Assembly (NCBI GenBank): GCA_965242805.1
Contig: CBDETD010000002.1
Location: forward strand, 2,356,001 to 2,420,000
Reading direction: 5' to 3'
Source of the DNA: JANQEU01 sp965242805
GTDB taxonomy: Bacteria > Bacteroidota > Bacteroidia > Cytophagales > Cyclobacteriaceae
Length of the DNA: 64,000 nt
The notes under the pieces were generated by a model. It saw only the letters and a program-made list of their open reading frames with translations. It was not told the DNA's origin and ran no database searches. How positions within the stretch are numbered: the stretch's first letter is position 1; each line of letters opens with the position of its first letter. The translations under genes and the position numbers were made by a program. Shown here one piece after another: positions 62,874 to 64,000 of the stretch.

Positions 62874-63911
62874 ATGATTGGGAAGAGAAGAATTTTTGTG
62901 CTGTTCATTATTGTATTTACGGTAATGTTATCGTCTTTCACATTTTATACCTGGCAAATTGTATTTACTCCCAATATCCTGGTGGGAAAATCTGAGCAAT
63001 ATTTCGCCATCCCAAAAGGATACACTTTCAAGCAGGTTCAAAATGATCTTTACGATCAGGGTATTGTACAGGATCTGGTGACTTTCAGTTTCCTGGCCAA
63101 ACTCAAAAAATACGACCGATATGTTAAGCCAGGTATGTATCTTTTGCAGCCGGATATGACCAATTCAGAAGCCATCAACCTATTGCGTTCTGGTGCTCAG
63201 ACTCCAGTAAAGCTCACTTTCAGTGTGGCAAGAAAACTGGAGGAACTTCCTGCAATCCTTGCAAGAAATATGGAATTCGATTCCCTGGAAATGGAAGACT
63301 TTCTTTTGGATGATTCGTTGCCCGGTAAATATGGATTTGAGAAAGAAACCTTCATATCCATGTTCGTACCCAACACTTATGAACTTTACTGGACCGAGAC
63401 ACCTGAGGAAGTGGTTGAACGACTAAAAAGAGAGTACGACAAATTTTGGAGTGATGAACGCAAAAAGAAGGCTGAAGATCTTGGTCTTACTCCGAATGAA
63501 GTGTCTACACTTGCTTCAATAGTTCAGGCCGAAGTGAGCAAAACTGAAGAGGCCCCCACAGTTGCTGGATTATACATCAATCGACTAAAAAGAGGGATCC
63601 CTCTCCAGGCAGACCCAACGCTGGTATTCGCGGCAAACGACTTCACCATACGTCGAGTTTTGGATGTACATAAGAAGATTGATTCTCCTTACAACACCTA
63701 TAAGTACCAAGGCCTCCCTCCCGGCCCCATCAACATGCCTACCATTGCATCGTTGAACGCGGTATTGGACCATGAGCAACACAACTACATTTATATGTGT
63801 GCCAAAGAGGATTTTTCGGGATACCATGCATTTGCCAGTACGCTTCGCGAGCATAATGTTAACGCCAGAAAATTTCAACAGGCCCTGAACAGAGAAAGGA
63901 TCTATAGATAA
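62874..63911 (+). CDS. mltG: Endolytic transglycosylase MltG
   Basis: A 345-residue membrane-anchored murein lytic transglycosylase (YceG). One N-terminal helix (about 7-27), a LysM-like domain (about 40-110), then the catalytic domain with ASIVQAEVSK (catalytic Glu) near residue 220 and DPTLVFA plus PYNTYKYQGLPPGPINMPTIASLNAVL. ATG at 62874 is preferred to a TTG at 62865. The stop overlaps the next gene by 1 nt. Confidence 0.94.
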   Translation: MIGKRRIFVLFIIVFTVMLSSFTFYTWQIVFTPNILVGKSEQYFAIPKGYTFKQVQNDLYDQGIVQDLVTFSFLAKLKKYDRYVKPGMYLLQPDMTNSEAINLLRSGAQTPVKLTFSVARKLEELPAILARNMEFDSLEMEDFLLDDSLPGKYGFEKETFISMFVPNTYELYWTETPEEVVERLKREYDKFWSDERKKKAEDLGLTPNEVSTLASIVQAEVSKTEEAPTVAGLYINRLKRGIPLQADPTLVFAANDFTIRRVLDVHKKIDSPYNTYKYQGLPPGPINMPTIASLNAVLDHEQHNYIYMCAKEDFSGYHAFASTLREHNVNARKFQQALNRERIYR

Positions 63912-64000
63912 TGTACCAAACTGAAGTTCAACTCCGAGTGCGATATGCCGATACCGATCAGATGGGATATGTGTACTATGGCAATTATGCCGCCTACTAT
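63911..64000 (+). CDS. Acyl-CoA thioesterase (4HBT, YbgC-like), partial
   Basis: Only the first 30 residues are in the window; it runs off the right edge. RYADTDQMGYVYYGNY is the 4-hydroxybenzoyl-CoA thioesterase (hot-dog fold) signature with the catalytic Asp in DTDQMG. It starts at the overlapping taatg with mltG, so the two are cotranscribed. Confidence 0.85.
   Translation, partial: MYQTEVQLRVRYADTDQMGYVYYGNYAAYY

Noticed and set aside
1..64000. CRISPR arrays, tRNAs, rRNAs, insertion sequences, prophage genes
   Set aside because: No direct repeat arrays, transposase or integrase-like proteins and no cloverleaf-like sequences were found while reading both strands.

Overview
The window reads as a contiguous piece of chromosome from a Bacteroidota bacterium, most likely a free-living (perhaps marine) member of the Cytophagales. 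Evidence: several upstream regions carry the Bacteroidota promoter form TTG, about 19-23 nt, TAnnTTTG; genes generally lack clear Shine-Dalgarno sequences and often begin with TTG or sit in 1-4 nt stop/start overlaps; the families are typical of the phylum (cytochrome-bearing lipoproteins, OMP_b-brl barrels, DUF1684, WbqC, monomeric NADP isocitrate dehydrogenase, standalone sucD, ECF sigma factor with tiny membrane partners). Base composition looks even, and I see no insertion sequence, prophage, CRISPR array, rRNA or tRNA.

Layout. 1-6.5 kb: zinc metallopeptidase, PhoB/PhoR-like two-component pair, RluA pseudouridine synthase, then rplM-rpsI-rpsB and tsf with clear promoter and terminators. 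6.6-15 kb: zinc phospholipase C/S1-P1-like protein, rpsT, radC, DUF1684, pheT, a ZapB-like coiled coil, zapA, rny. 15-21 kb (minus): gluconate-dehydrogenase-like GMC pair, monomeric IDH, panB, a thioredoxin-fold protein. 21-28.9 kb: exported amidohydrolase with TPR lipoprotein, GDPD, aspS, tadA, Mn-type SOD, HD protein. 29-36 kb: a cytochrome c / PHM-type copper monooxygenase lipoprotein, sugar porter, FGE lipoprotein with intact catalytic cysteines, beta-barrel, threonine aldolase, a Cx4CH lipoprotein.

36.5-42.5 kb is metabolically the most unusual: an operon of a ribulose-phosphate-epimerase-like barrel fused to a KdsD-type CBS pair, a DAHP-synthase-Ibeta-like aldolase and a KdsC-like HAD phosphatase. 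This mimics the Kdo triad (isomerase-CBS, PEP aldolase, phosphatase) with substituted modules. It is followed by sucD and an aromatic pair (tyrA plus aminotransferase). 42.5-47.3 kb: class C serine hydrolase, then an ECF sigma factor with three tiny membrane proteins and an esterase.

47.4-51.1 kb is the regulatory highlight: promoter, SAM-I-type aptamer, a 31-residue ORF ending in five consecutive cysteines, possible attenuator hairpins, then metY-metX-hom. It looks like a two-signal leader (SAM and cysteine) on a transsulfhydrylation methionine operon. 51-64 kb: lpdA, fabG, a VWA membrane protein, small exported proteins, a CopD-like protein, a cysteine-desulfurase-like enzyme, a small regulator locus with two copies of one perfect palindrome, clpC, wbqC, mltG and the start of a hot-dog thioesterase.
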